A stretch of 64,000 nucleotides of DNA from an uncultured Clostridia bacterium (lineage in GTDB: Bacteria > Bacillota > Clostridia > Oscillospirales > Ruminococcaceae): contig CALZUA010000005.1 in assembly GCA_945829235.1 (NCBI GenBank), positions 1 to 64,000 on the forward strand. Reading direction: 5' to 3'. How positions within the stretch are numbered: position 1 is the first letter of the stretch; the number at the start of each line of letters is the position of its first letter. The notes under the pieces were generated by a model. The model ran no database searches and had not been told where the DNA came from. It worked only from the letters and a program-made list of their open reading frames with translations. A program made the position numbers and the translations under genes. Positions 37,105-46,521 of this stretch are shown piece by piece.

Positions 37105-38217
37105 ATGAGAGTATTCGACACATACCGGTTCAATATTGCGGACAAGGTGAAGTTCAAGGACACGCAGCCTTATCTGAAAAATATGCTCGAGGAGCTTGGA
37201 TTTAGCTGGTCTGACCTTGCTTTTTCAGCTGATTCTGTAAGCAGTGACCCGGTGATAGCAAAAACACTGGAAAAATTCCCGAAGCTGAAAAAATACTACC
37301 ATTCCACGGAAAACGGTCCGACAGTATGCAGCTATACAGAAAACTGGTTTAACGGGGAGCTTTTTGCCGACAAATCGGATTATGACGATATATTCACGCT
37401 GTTCTCAAAGATACCGCGCCCGTTAAATATCGCGTTCGGGCATATTCTGCTGAACGGAGTAAACTGGTTCGGAGAAAAGTCCTCCGCACCTGCTCCGGAT
37501 TGGGCTTGGGAAGAAGCAGACCTATCAAAGCTCTCGTATGTACACTACTTTTCCGACTTTATTGCCCAGCACCGCAGCTTCGATGACGGCTTGAAATACA
37601 ACATCATATCCGTTTGCATTGAAACCACAGCAACCCCCGAGCCGCGCGATTCCTCCGCAGTAATCGAAAAGCTGATACCCTATCTCGGCAATCCTGTAAG
37701 TTCAAGCACTAACTGTGTTTTTTCAAAGGAAGATTTCCTAAGATACAAAGAGCTTTCGAGAGAGCACTCTGAATATCTCCGCAATCTTATGACGAATACC
37801 CTGCCGAATCCCAAAGACTATCCCTATCCTTCAGAACATATCCAGCCAATACCTCATCTTGCGGATTTACCGACTATGAAAAAAGCGTTCGCCGGAACAG
37901 GCTTCACGCATAAAAAGGGTAATCCCGGCTGGCTGGGCGAGTACGACTGCCGCGACAGCCACGGACACTTGCATCAGGCGTATATCCAGAAGCTTTCCGA
38001 TGGGTGTACATTCCGTGTTTGGCTTGAGATGCGCGGACACAACTTTGAAATCCGGACTCCTATCGAACTGGATTACCATATGAAAGAGGAGGGCGAGTCG
38101 CTCCCGATACTTCGGGAATTTGCGCTACTCTGCGCCAAAATCCGTGACGAATACGGCGACAAGCTTGCAGAAGATTTCGGCGATACCCCCGAATGGTACT
38201 ACAAATCTAAATTTTGA
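37105..38217 (+). CDS. Unknown cytoplasmic protein
   Basis: 370 residues from ATG 37105 (AAGGAGG 6 nt upstream). No signal peptide, membrane segment or recognised motif. It is rich in aromatic residues and His, with segments such as FGHILLNGVNWFGE and WLGEYDCRDSHGHLHQAYIQ. Well-kept codons and a good ribosome site argue it is real. Monocistronic, downstream of a probable promoter in the AT-rich stretch before 37,084. I cannot assign a function. Confidence 0.7.
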   Translation: MRVFDTYRFNIADKVKFKDTQPYLKNMLEELGFSWSDLAFSADSVSSDPVIAKTLEKFPKLKKYYHSTENGPTVCSYTENWFNGELFADKSDYDDIFTLFSKIPRPLNIAFGHILLNGVNWFGEKSSAPAPDWAWEEADLSKLSYVHYFSDFIAQHRSFDDGLKYNIISVCIETTATPEPRDSSAVIEKLIPYLGNPVSSSTNCVFSKEDFLRYKELSREHSEYLRNLMTNTLPNPKDYPYPSEHIQPIPHLADLPTMKKAFAGTGFTHKKGNPGWLGEYDCRDSHGHLHQAYIQKLSDGCTFRVWLEMRGHNFEIRTPIELDYHMKEEGESLPILREFALLCAKIRDEYGDKLAEDFGDTPEWYYKSKF

Positions 38218-38242
38218 GTTCTAACCGTTAGAATAATGCTGT

Positions 38243-38352
38243 CCTAAAAGCAGAAGCAGGTTGTTGCCGCAAACGGCAGTCAGTATCTGGAGGAAAAGCG
38301 CACAAAATTCAAGGAAATCGCAAAATACAACAAGTCAAACCGTAAAAAATAG
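38243..38352 (+). pseudogene. Gene-end fragment
   Basis: A start-less frame of about 35 codons, QKQKQVVAANGSQYLEEKRT and then KFKEIAKYNKSNRKK, ends in TAG. It looks like a basic C-terminal tail of some protein; origin unknown. Confidence 0.25.
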
Positions 38353-38419
38353 TTTGTGTAGATTTCCCGAAACAACTCTACAATACAGATTCCCGAAATC
38401 TATGATAAAATAAAACTAT

Positions 38420-38993
38420 CAAAAACAGCATTTCGCAAACGAGGAAGAATCAAGCACATCTGCTTCGAGCAGCTCTGAAGAAAACACCTCGGCTTCTTCA
38501 AGTTCATCGGAAGCCGAAAGCAGTTCGTCAAGCAGTTCGGAAAGCTCAACAAGTGCTTAAAGTTCGATCAGTTCGTCTAGTTCAAGCAGACCTACAAATC
38601 CTCCTAAAGACGAGGAATATGTAATCATTGCCGGCGAGAGGTATGATATCGCGACGACGACTTATTATGGTGCTTTTTGGGGTCAAGAGTTATCGGACGA
38701 GGATTTAAAATCAATTGGGAAATTAAAAAATGTAACAAGGGTTACAATAGAACAAAACACTCTTACAGACATTTCGTTTCTTGCAAATCTGAAAAAGCTT
38801 ACAAAACTTGAACTGTCTCTGAATTCAATTAGTGATATTACACCACTTGCAGGACTTACTAATTTAAAAGAAATATGGTTAAGTAGTAATAAAATAACCG
38901 ATATCTCTCCGCTTGCAGGGCTTACAAACTTGGAAAAACTGTATTTACATACTAATGATATCAGCGATGTTTCTCCGATTGCTTTAAATTCGG
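38420..38993 (+). pseudogene. Leucine-rich-repeat surface protein fragment
   Basis: A start-less frame encodes a Ser/Glu-rich linker, an in-frame TAA (near 38,559), more Ser linker, then a domain and at least three internalin-type 22-residue repeats (LTKLELSLNSISDITPLAGL, LTNLKEIWLSSNKITDISPL, LTNLEKLYLHTNDISDVSPI). The gene is cut off at 38,993 by the IS256-derived element. Signal peptide and C-terminal end are both missing. A surface-binding protein relic. Confidence 0.75.
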
Positions 38994-39983
38994 GTCTGAA
39001 AAAAGAACTGTGTAAACACGAATAATCCCGAAAAACGTAACAATACTAAATACGCAGCCAAACAGGGCAACGCTGGGGAGCGCCCCGACGCAGTTGCAAG
39101 ATATACGGTGAAGAGCAGCGGAGCAATTCGCTGCTTTTCAGACTTCACCGGTATTCTTCAGCGGATAAACCCCGGGGGTACGGGGTGGTCTCCCCCTGTG
39201 GGGGAGGTGTCACGAAGTGACAGAGGGGCTGACCGACAGACCAGAGCCCCCGAATGCCGTTAAGCCGCGAACCTGTCCTCAAAATAATTCATGAATTGAG
39301 CGTAAGCCAGCCCCCAGTCGCGCACCGGCATAGTCCATTTCTTGGAGATTTCGGCAACGCTCATATAAACGACCTTGCGAATAGAGTCATCGGTCGGAAA
39401 AATCGACTTGGATTTGGTGAATTTCCGTACCTTCAAGCGGACGGTTCTGCCACTCGTTGACTTCGGGAAGAATTTTGTCGGTTATCCTCGAAACCAACCC
39501 TTGCGAAATTTCGGTTCCGTAGATTTGCTTTATCGTATCTTCGATGTCACGTTGTTACATACCTTTCGCATACATTTGCAAGATTTTCTGTTCAATCTCG
39601 TCGGTTCGTGTCTGTCGTTTTTCGATGACTTTTGGCTCAAATTCTCCGTTCCTGTCGCGGGGAACAGCGATTTCGCACTCGCCATAATCGCTGATTATGG
39701 TATTTTTGCCGTAACCGTTGCGGCTGTTTCCGGAGTTGTTACCGGCAACAGAGTTCTTCTCATAGCCGAGATGCTCGTCCATTTCTGCCTCAAGCATCTG
39801 CTCAATCGTACCGGCAAAAAGCCGTTTCAACTTCGCCTGAATATCTCCTGTTGTCCGGCAATCCGCCATCAGCAGCTTTACCAGTTCCATCTCTTTTTCG
39901 TCCAGTCCGTGTGTTCTTTTCATGTGTAATACCTCACTTTCTTGTGGGTATTATTGGCATTTACACGGTTCGATATTCAACCT
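38994..39983. mobile_element. Internally deleted IS256-family element, copy 2
   Basis: Same orientation, same end sequences (left GGTCTGAA...GAACTGTGTAA) and same internal transposase deletion junction as copy 1. It carries about 56 bp extra near 39,176-39,250, including the small repeat GGTGTCACGAAGTGACAGAG. It interrupts the LRR gene. Right end near TTCAACC, 39976-39982. Confidence 0.75.
39260..39923 (-). pseudogene. IS256-family transposase, core deleted, copy 2
   Basis: As in copy 1, the N-terminal 160 residues are joined out of frame to the C-terminal end (FEDRFAA, stop at 39260-39262). It starts with ATG where copy 1 has GTG. It has an additional TAA after YAKGM (near 39,553), where copy 1 has Ser. 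No catalytic core. Confidence 0.85.
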
Positions 39984-40046
39984 CTTATTCCGAAATGGAC
40001 AGAAAATTACCGGCTTTCCATTTGACTTATTTACGCTCTTGTCTGT

Positions 40047-41435
40047 TTATGGCTTGTTCAGCTCAGCCAGCAGTTCCGAGCGATTTGCACAGCCGGTCTT
40101 TTTTAAGATGTTACGAACATGAAACTTTACCGTGTTTTCGGAAATAAATAATTTTGCTGAAATTTCACCGTTAGAAGCACCCTTTGTGATTAGGGTGAGA
40201 ACTTCCGTTTCTCTTGAGGACAGTTCGTATTTTTTGATAAACGCAGTCAGGCGTTCTTCGGGGTTCGGTAATGACTCGGAAACAGGCATATACAGCTTGT
40301 TGTACAGCGTGAAGAAAACCACAAATGCCGCAACGAAGCATACGCTGGATACTGTTACAAGTGGAATGAGCTTGTCGTTAAGCATAATTCCTGCTAAATT
40401 ACCCCCTGCGTCGCCTATTCTGCCAAACATCAACCCAAATCCCGCAACATAGAAAAGTTCTCCGTTCATTCGGGCAATATCCGAGAATAAAACCACGCGA
40501 AATACCGCAAGAAATCCAAAGAACAAATAACCGAGAATCCATATAACAATACTTACGTTTACTTCATTTGACAGAGCAATCATTGCAAACGGGAAAAACA
40601 GCGCCGCAAGACAGCTGATTGCCCCGAACTTTCTGCTTCGGTCGCCGATAATTCCTGCTATTATCAGACCAACCGCATAGAAGGCTCTGGAAAACTCAAG
40701 ACTGATTCCCGAGGAAATATCCGCCATCGGAAAATAAAATCCAATCCCGCGTGTCAGACTTACCAACAATACGGTAAGTCCTGCCAAAGCCAAGGTGCCT
40801 TTTGACACGCTTCCTCCCGTAAAAGAAATTTTTTCCGAACGCAAAAAATCTTTTTCCGTGATAACAAGTCCGATTGTAATGGAAACAAAAATACCATAGG
40901 TGATAAGCGCGTATCCCGAGCGGAGGAAATTCGAGTTGTTCGCAAGAGAAAGCAACCACGAAAATATACTGGACGCGGCGTATGCTCCGCCAAAGACAAT
41001 TGACCTATATTTTTGCTCAACCTTTGCCGCAAGTAAAGCGAGATAAAATCCCGCGATTATTCCGTGAAACAGGTTCATCAGGTAGCCAAAAATCAAGATT
41101 AACAGGAAATTTTTGGATAAAGCGGACAGGATAATAAACACGAAATCCGTGGCTATGCTGGCAATGAAAACCGATTTCCTTGAGAAAAAGTCTTTTTTCC
41201 GCTTTGTTAAAATGCTGAATACAAATAGCCCAATCGCCTGAAATACATATCCGATTACTTCCGTGAGCCAATCCACCGCCGAGGCTTCGGCAAAATTCAT
41301 TAAATTATAGAGCCATGTTAAATATCCCGCCGATGTCCAGAGGAAACATAGTGCAATAATCACACTACACCTAAGGTTAGTATAAAGGGTAGTGCGCGAT
41401 TCCTTTGAGCTTTTTAATCCATCGGTAATGTTCAT
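40047..41435 (-). CDS. MFS-like 12-TM protein with LuxR-type DNA-binding tail
   Basis: 462 residues. Twelve hydrophobic segments fill residues 20-390 in an MFS-like arrangement, followed by a GerE/LuxR helix-turn-helix: LSSRETEVLTLITKGASNGE, ISAKLFISENTVKFHVRNIL. Membrane-embedded LuxR regulators of this kind occur in Actinobacteria (Eggerthella) and Clostridia. They are thought to sense a small molecule at the membrane and act on neighbouring genes. No adjacent target is obvious, since the next gene is a fragment. Confidence 0.8.
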   Translation of the reverse strand: MNITDGLKSSKESRTTLYTNLRCSVIIALCFLWTSAGYLTWLYNLMNFAEASAVDWLTEVIGYVFQAIGLFVFSILTKRKKDFFSRKSVFIASIATDFVFIILSALSKNFLLILIFGYLMNLFHGIIAGFYLALLAAKVEQKYRSIVFGGAYAASSIFSWLLSLANNSNFLRSGYALITYGIFVSITIGLVITEKDFLRSEKISFTGGSVSKGTLALAGLTVLLVSLTRGIGFYFPMADISSGISLEFSRAFYAVGLIIAGIIGDRSRKFGAISCLAALFFPFAMIALSNEVNVSIVIWILGYLFFGFLAVFRVVLFSDIARMNGELFYVAGFGLMFGRIGDAGGNLAGIMLNDKLIPLVTVSSVCFVAAFVVFFTLYNKLYMPVSESLPNPEERLTAFIKKYELSSRETEVLTLITKGASNGEISAKLFISENTVKFHVRNILKKTGCANRSELLAELNKP

Positions 41436-41657
41436 TTAGCTATTCTCCTATGCAATTGTTAATTTAACTCTTTAGTCTATTATAGCGCATTTGTTTTGAA
41501 TTTTCAATAGGTTTAAAGCAATTTCAGCCCACCTACACCAAAACTACCCCTATTTTTTCACGCTTTTGTTCAGCAATATTATACCGTGGGGTAGTAGTAA
41601 ACAATTCCAAAAAGTTGTGATATTTAATTGTAGGTTCGTGGCATTGAAAGTTTTGAT

Positions 41658-42420
41658 TTACTTGACAACTTCCCATAATTCGACCGGATTGCAAATTGAA
41701 CAAGCCGATGTGTATATTTTTTCATCGCTAATCGGAATGTTCGTTGTTGGGAAAAGCTCGTCTGCTGTAAATTTCTCAAAACCAACGGTTTTTACAGTGC
41801 CGTTTGCAATGTCAACAACCGAAACCGAGCCTTTAGGGTCAACCGTACCGTCTGCGTAGCCGTTTCGCGGTTCACCCTCGTTTGCAGTGAGTATTGTCGA
41901 ATTATCTGCAAAGATAACCATATCGGGTTGAACGCCGACGCTGTAAAGAACGGGATTTACAAACTCACCGTTTTCACCGAAAGAAAATACCGCAACCGCG
42001 CCGTTTTTGGAATAATCCTCGTGCTGAATACAAGCGGCAAGCTTTGTTTTGTCGGGCGAAACCGCAACGCTTGTTATATCGCCGTAAACGAAGTCACCGA
42101 GATTTTCCGCCTTTGAAACAAGCTCTTTCACGTCAAATTCTGTACCGGAAAGCTTTGCGACATCATCGCTTTTTTCCATTCCGCCGACATTGATAGCGGC
42201 AATTGCGCCCTTAATTCCGCTAACTGCGTAAGCATAGCCGTTTACCTTGTTAAAGACCACAATTTCCATACTTCCGCCGTCCGCGCTTATTGCACCGGAA
42301 TCGTATCTTGCAACAAGCTCTGCCGAAAGAGCGGCGTTTTCGTTTTCAAAGCCTGCGGGTTTCTCCGCATAAGCGCAAACCGCGCTTGCCGATAAAATCA
42401 GTCCTGCCGATACTGCGGCA
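41658..42420 (-). pseudogene. Choice-of-anchor I-type secreted protein, truncated
   Basis: Signal-peptide-like AAVSAGLILSASAVCAYAEK is followed by a beta-propeller-like region (VFNKVNGYAYAVSGIKGAIA, YGDITSVAVSPDKTKLAA, ILTANEGEPRNGYADGTVDP). ANEGEPR is the hallmark of the choice-of-anchor I / phytase-like esterase group. No ATG or usable start lies before the signal peptide (a TAG is 9 codons upstream) and the frame stops after about 240 codons, far short of the family's usual 500 or more. Both ends are gone. Confidence 0.65.
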
Positions 42421-42427
42421 GGACTGA
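42395..42427 (+). terminator. Strong hairpin inside the truncated gene's 5' end
   Basis: AATCAGTCCTGCCG-ATACTG-CGGCAGGACTGATT forms a perfect 14-bp stem followed by TTTT on the plus strand. It coincides with the signal-peptide codons on the minus strand. No plus-strand gene precedes it. Confidence 0.7.
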
Positions 42428-42555
42428 TTTTTTGGTCAAGCTAATCTTATCACAATTTCCGGTTGCTGTCAATGAATTTTACCGAAATTTAAGCTCCTTT
42501 TACAAAGATTTAACAGGCTTTTCTTGTCGGGAAACACACAGCATCAGGTGAAAAC

Positions 42556-42581
42556 AGAGCGGCTTCTCACCGCTCTTTTTG
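42556..42581. terminator. Terminator
   Basis: AGAGCGG-CTTCTCA-CCGCTCT followed by TTTTT on plus and preceded by AAAA on minus. It probably serves the minus-strand gene ending at 42665. Confidence 0.65.
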
Positions 42582-42664
42582 TATCATATTTTTGCTCTTT
42601 TCTTAAGAGATGTTATTTCTAATCTGTATAATTATCGAAATATCGCGGCTTGCGGTATTTTTTG

Positions 42665-43945
42665 TCACGGCAGATTGACTTTTGTAACCTTCTGTTCACC
42701 GCAGTAAAGCAGTTCATACTCAAAACCAATCGCGGCAAGTTCCTCGCAGAACGCGTCAAAATAGAGATTTTCCTGCCATTGCTGAGTGATGTTCAGAAAG
42801 AACGAATTGTTCACCGACATCACTTCAATAAAAATGCTTTCACTCGCGTTTTCAACCTCTGCCTCGGTGACATAGCGTTCGGCAGCACCAAGCTTAGCGG
42901 GTCCCACATAGCTCACACCAAAGGTTGAGGTGTTTTTGTAGTTGCTCATAATTTTTTGCATAAACTGCTTCTTGCCTTCAACCGTGGGGATTTGGGCAAT
43001 TGCCGAGTATAGCTTTGTGGAATTTTTGATACCCGCCAATAGCCGATTGTGGTCGGATAAAAGCAGGAGCTTTCCTCTTAAAGCCGTTGCTTGCACCGCA
43101 AAAGGCTTGTCTTTAATCTTGCCGCTGTAAGGCAGATAAGCAAGTGTTATCGTAGAGCCTTTATACATCGGCGCGTCAAGAGCCGGCCGAAGATTCATCG
43201 CCATTCCGGATATAATCGGACGCTTGTTTTGTGGATTGAGCTTGTCGATAGCACGGCTCATCAGCAACGAGAACAAAACGCCCGGCGTGCCGTCCTGAGT
43301 GCGGCAATATTGGATAACCTGTTTTTCCGACAAACGAAGCTGATAGCACTTTCGGTTGCTTAAAGTTATACGAGGGTCATCGAACAGACTGAGTGCGGGA
43401 GAATTGCTCGGTGTTTTCACCTTGACGGAAATTTCATCTTCATTTGGAAGCCTGCGCTCGCCGCTCATTATCTTTATGTAGGGGTTATCCCATTCATACT
43501 GCGGTATTGAGCCGTCGTTTATTTGTACACCGTCAGCCGGTAGGGAAGCGTCATAGCGTTGTTGGCAGTAGTAGTAAAGCAACGTGCGCGCAAACCTCAT
43601 TGTGCCGCAACCGTCCGAAAGTCCGTGAAACACATTGAGCCAAATTAAATCCTCCCAAAAGCTTATTGCCAACAGATAACCGTTGGAAGCATCACCGCCA
43701 AGCTCAATCGGCTCATTGGTGTGCCTTACCACGAACGGCTCACTGTTCTTCACGAGCACATATTCCTGTTCGGTTCGACTGCACCGCACGGCATAGTAAG
43801 GGTAACGCTTCATCGAAAGCTCTGCCGCTTTTTGTAGCAATTCGCCGTCCACCGAGTCTTTAAGACGAAACTTGATGCGATAGGTCTGCGGATTTTCTTC
43901 ATACGAACCATAGAAATATGTTGATTCACAAATTATTTTTTCCAT
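42665..43945 (-). CDS. Condensation/acyltransferase-fold protein
   Basis: 426 residues without signal peptide. The motif HGLSDG at about residue 107 corresponds to the HHxxxDG catalytic motif of CoA-dependent acyltransferases (condensation, alcohol O-acetyltransferase and PapA-like enzymes). The first His is Phe here but the catalytic His and the Asp-Gly are present. The second half has the usual FSLLMSRAID...NLRPAL and FGVSYVGPAKLG regions. Likely an acyl transfer enzyme acting on lipid or peptide. No NRPS or PKS gene is nearby. Its promoter lies in the AT-rich stretch before 43,990. Confidence 0.7.
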   Translation of the reverse strand: MEKIICESTYFYGSYEENPQTYRIKFRLKDSVDGELLQKAAELSMKRYPYYAVRCSRTEQEYVLVKNSEPFVVRHTNEPIELGGDASNGYLLAISFWEDLIWLNVFHGLSDGCGTMRFARTLLYYYCQQRYDASLPADGVQINDGSIPQYEWDNPYIKIMSGERRLPNEDEISVKVKTPSNSPALSLFDDPRITLSNRKCYQLRLSEKQVIQYCRTQDGTPGVLFSLLMSRAIDKLNPQNKRPIISGMAMNLRPALDAPMYKGSTITLAYLPYSGKIKDKPFAVQATALRGKLLLLSDHNRLLAGIKNSTKLYSAIAQIPTVEGKKQFMQKIMSNYKNTSTFGVSYVGPAKLGAAERYVTEAEVENASESIFIEVMSVNNSFFLNITQQWQENLYFDAFCEELAAIGFEYELLYCGEQKVTKVNLP

Positions 43946-44051
43946 ATCATTCTCTCCTTTAACTATATTTGATTCTACACTTTTCTTTCAATTATTATAC
44001 AATTATAAGCGTATTATGTCAAGATTTTAACCCCTTAAAACAGTCAACATC

Positions 44052-44132
44052 AAGCTTAAAATCAACTCGGAGCGGCTGTATGGGTTTATTCTCGAGGAAC
44101 TTGACGAGCGCTCGAAAAACTCAGGGCGAGGT
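44052..44132 (+). repeat. Sigma-factor fragment with internal deletion
   Basis: Encodes LKINSERLYGFILEELDER directly joined to SKNSGRG or, in another frame, ALEKLRAR. It matches 22231-22290 and the last 30 bases of the sigma gene at 22101-22463, with the part between lost. It lies between two minus-strand genes. Confidence 0.6.
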
Positions 44133-44141
44133 TGCTTATTT

Positions 44142-44927
44142 TTATGATTGCCCGCGATTCAAAAGCATCGCGCAGGTTTCCTCCGCCCAGCTGTACTGTT
44201 TCATATATTCACCCCTGAAAGGCGGCTCGCCGCACTGCAAAAAGCGGAAATAATCACAATCCACAAGCTCGGTATTCAGCGAGTAGCTATGTATTCCCGA
44301 GCGCAACAGAACATCTTCCACACCAACGCTTTCCAGTGTTTTCCGAAGGTCGCTGAACGCTTGCCGCAGGTAATTCATATTTTTGATATCGTCGGTGTTT
44401 TCCTGCCAGATAATCGCGCAAATCTGCTTTGACGTAATCCCCGAGCCGAAACGGTCGGTCAGAACCGCCAGCACCTCTTTTGCAATGGAACGTTTAAAGG
44501 TAAGCGGTTTTCCGTCGGCAAACACCTCAAATGTGCCGAAACAGCGTATTGTGAGCAGTTTTTTCGTTTTGACGGTCAACTTGATATGGTCAATTTCCCG
44601 TTGAACAGCCTCAGCGGTAATCGGCTTCATAAGATAACCCGAAACGTGTATTTTAAACGCGTCAACGGCATACTCGGAATGTCCCGTGCAGAAAACAATC
44701 TTCATTTTCGGCTGTATTTCCAAGAGCTTTTCGGCAAGAGCAAGCCCGCCCATTCCGCGCATACTTATGTCCAAAAATGCGACATCTGCGGCGTTTTCTT
44801 TTGCCCATTCAAGCGCGGCGGAACAGCTTGTAAATTCGGTTACTCCGTCAATATCGGGAGAGGCTTTAACTGCCGCGGAAAGCGCGTTCAGCATAAGCCG
44901 CTCATCATCTACAGCGAGTGCTTTCAT
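44142..44927 (-). CDS. Response regulator with SARP/BTAD-like output
   Basis: 261 residues from the ATG at 44927, which overlaps the kinase stop (ATGA). Receiver domain with acidic pocket VDDE, phospho-acceptor in VAFLDIS and Lys in GYLMKP. The C-terminal half (RCFGTFEVFADGKPLTFKRS, ITSKQICAIIW, LRQAFSDLRKTLESVG) is a winged-helix transcription-activation domain of the OmpR/SARP kind rather than LytTR. Works with the kinase gene immediately upstream; targets unknown. Confidence 0.85.
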   Translation of the reverse strand: MKALAVDDERLMLNALSAAVKASPDIDGVTEFTSCSAALEWAKENAADVAFLDISMRGMGGLALAEKLLEIQPKMKIVFCTGHSEYAVDAFKIHVSGYLMKPITAEAVQREIDHIKLTVKTKKLLTIRCFGTFEVFADGKPLTFKRSIAKEVLAVLTDRFGSGITSKQICAIIWQENTDDIKNMNYLRQAFSDLRKTLESVGVEDVLLRSGIHSYSLNTELVDCDYFRFLQCGEPPFRGEYMKQYSWAEETCAMLLNRGQS

Positions 44928-46228
44928 CACGAAACCTCCTTTGGAATAGTAATAACAGCGGTTGTCCCGCAACCCAACTTGCTGTCCACAACAAGCGTGC
45001 CTTCGCACATTGTTTCGATGCGTTCGCGGATATTTTTTATCCCGATGTGTTGCTTATCGTCAAGCTGTTCGTTCACGTCAAAACCAACCCCGTTGTCGCT
45101 CACTTTTACGCAATATTCATCATCGGTTTCATAAGCGGAAACGGTGACGCTGCCGCCTTTTTCCAAGCCCATCAGCCCGTGTTTTATTGCGTTTTCCACG
45201 AGTGGTTGAACGGACAATGCGGGCAGGAAAAAATCATCGCACCGCACATCAAAATTCACGGTTATATCGGGAAACCGCACCTTCTCTATGTTGACATAAT
45301 GCCTGACGTGCTCGAGCTCTCGGCTTAAAAGAATGGGCTTGTTGTTACCAAGCTCACTGAAATTTCCGCGAAGATACTGCGAAAAATCCCGCGTGAGCGT
45401 AGCCGCCTTTTCGGGTTGTTCAAGACATAATTGACATATCGAGCCGAGCGTGTTGTAGATAAAATGAGGTTGGATTTGGCTTATCATTGCGGCAATACGT
45501 TGTTCCGTGAGATTGCGTTCTTTTTCGGCAAGCTTGATTTCAGTTTGAGCCAATCGCCGCATAGTTTCGCGTTGAAAAATGATAAACATTATTATGAGAG
45601 AAAGCGTTGTGGCTATACTTAACGGAGTCGCGTCCCAGAACAACAGCAAGGGCTGAACAGCCACCGGCAAAATGCTGAACGACAGCAGCGAGAGCGTTCC
45701 CCGCAAGGAAAGCGCCTTGTGATGACTGATTACAATGCTCATTGCAATCAACATTGTGACAATATCCAGCACCCTTACCAGCCAATACAATGGACCATCT
45801 GTATAACAACCGTTTTCGTCAACTCCGAACAGCATTTCGTTAAAGAGGGAAATTATTATCAATATAAAATATACGCCGCAGATACAGGCATTGATATGCA
45901 CCATAATTCGGTGAACCTTATCGGTTTTCTCGCTGATAAATTCCAGCAGACAGTAGCTGTACAGTACGATAAGTATCGCTCCTCCGCCAAATGCACATAG
46001 CTCCGATATTTTCAGCAACGCAAGATTTTGTGTATTTCCGCCAAAAAACCATAGCCCCGTTTCTCCGAGCAGGGTTATAATATTATCCGCAAGAAGCGCG
46101 ATGAACAGTTTTATAAACGGTCGTTTCGGGGTATTGTCGGCGGCTGTTCCGACAAGCAGCGCCAGCGTAACCAGTATTGCGAACAGATACAGCCCGATAT
46201 TCAGAGAAATATTTTCGTTGAAATCCAC
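44927..46228 (-). CDS. LytS/YehU-type membrane histidine kinase
   Basis: 433 residues from GTG 46228 (AAGGCGG upstream). Seven or so membrane helices fill residues 10-215, then a coiled segment, the His_kinase motif ISQIQPHFIYNTLGSI with the phospho-accepting His, and a HATPase domain (VQPLVENAIKHGL, VSDNGVGF, GIGIKNIRERI-like). It is translationally coupled to its response regulator. Ligand unknown. Confidence 0.88.
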   Translation of the reverse strand: MDFNENISLNIGLYLFAILVTLALLVGTAADNTPKRPFIKLFIALLADNIITLLGETGLWFFGGNTQNLALLKISELCAFGGGAILIVLYSYCLLEFISEKTDKVHRIMVHINACICGVYFILIIISLFNEMLFGVDENGCYTDGPLYWLVRVLDIVTMLIAMSIVISHHKALSLRGTLSLLSFSILPVAVQPLLLFWDATPLSIATTLSLIIMFIIFQRETMRRLAQTEIKLAEKERNLTEQRIAAMISQIQPHFIYNTLGSICQLCLEQPEKAATLTRDFSQYLRGNFSELGNNKPILLSRELEHVRHYVNIEKVRFPDITVNFDVRCDDFFLPALSVQPLVENAIKHGLMGLEKGGSVTVSAYETDDEYCVKVSDNGVGFDVNEQLDDKQHIGIKNIRERIETMCEGTLVVDSKLGCGTTAVITIPKEVS

Positions 46229-46334
46229 CGCGGAAACACCGCCTTTTCAATTTTTATTTCATTATACTCCATTAAATCGGGAAATTCAAGTAGGTTGAAT
46301 AATTTTGTTGCTCTCGGTAATATTCAGCCTTAAC

Positions 46335-46521
46335 CTTTAGAACGGGAGAAATGCTCTACGGCTAAATTATCCGGCAGATTTCGTCAAGCACCTGACAAGC
46401 AGTTTTTTGAACGACATCAGAAGTGATTATGTAAACTCATGTAAGCAGATATACAGCGAGCAAAAGAATCTTGAAACATTCGATGCAATTTGGAACATAA
46501 TTCCGTTTTATTTTCCCTCAT
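46335..46521 (+). pseudogene. Gene-end fragment
   Basis: A start-less plus-strand frame of about 60 codons (LNYPADFVKHLTSSFLNDIR, then SDYVNSCKQIYSEQKNLETF and DAIWNIIPFYFPS) ends in TAA and overlaps the converging creatininase gene by 14 nt. It looks like the C-terminus of a helical protein. Not assignable. Confidence 0.3.

Noticed and set aside
3367-39983. The two IS256-derived copies as an active composite transposon
   Set aside because: Neither copy encodes a catalytic core, and no target duplication was found around the outer ends.
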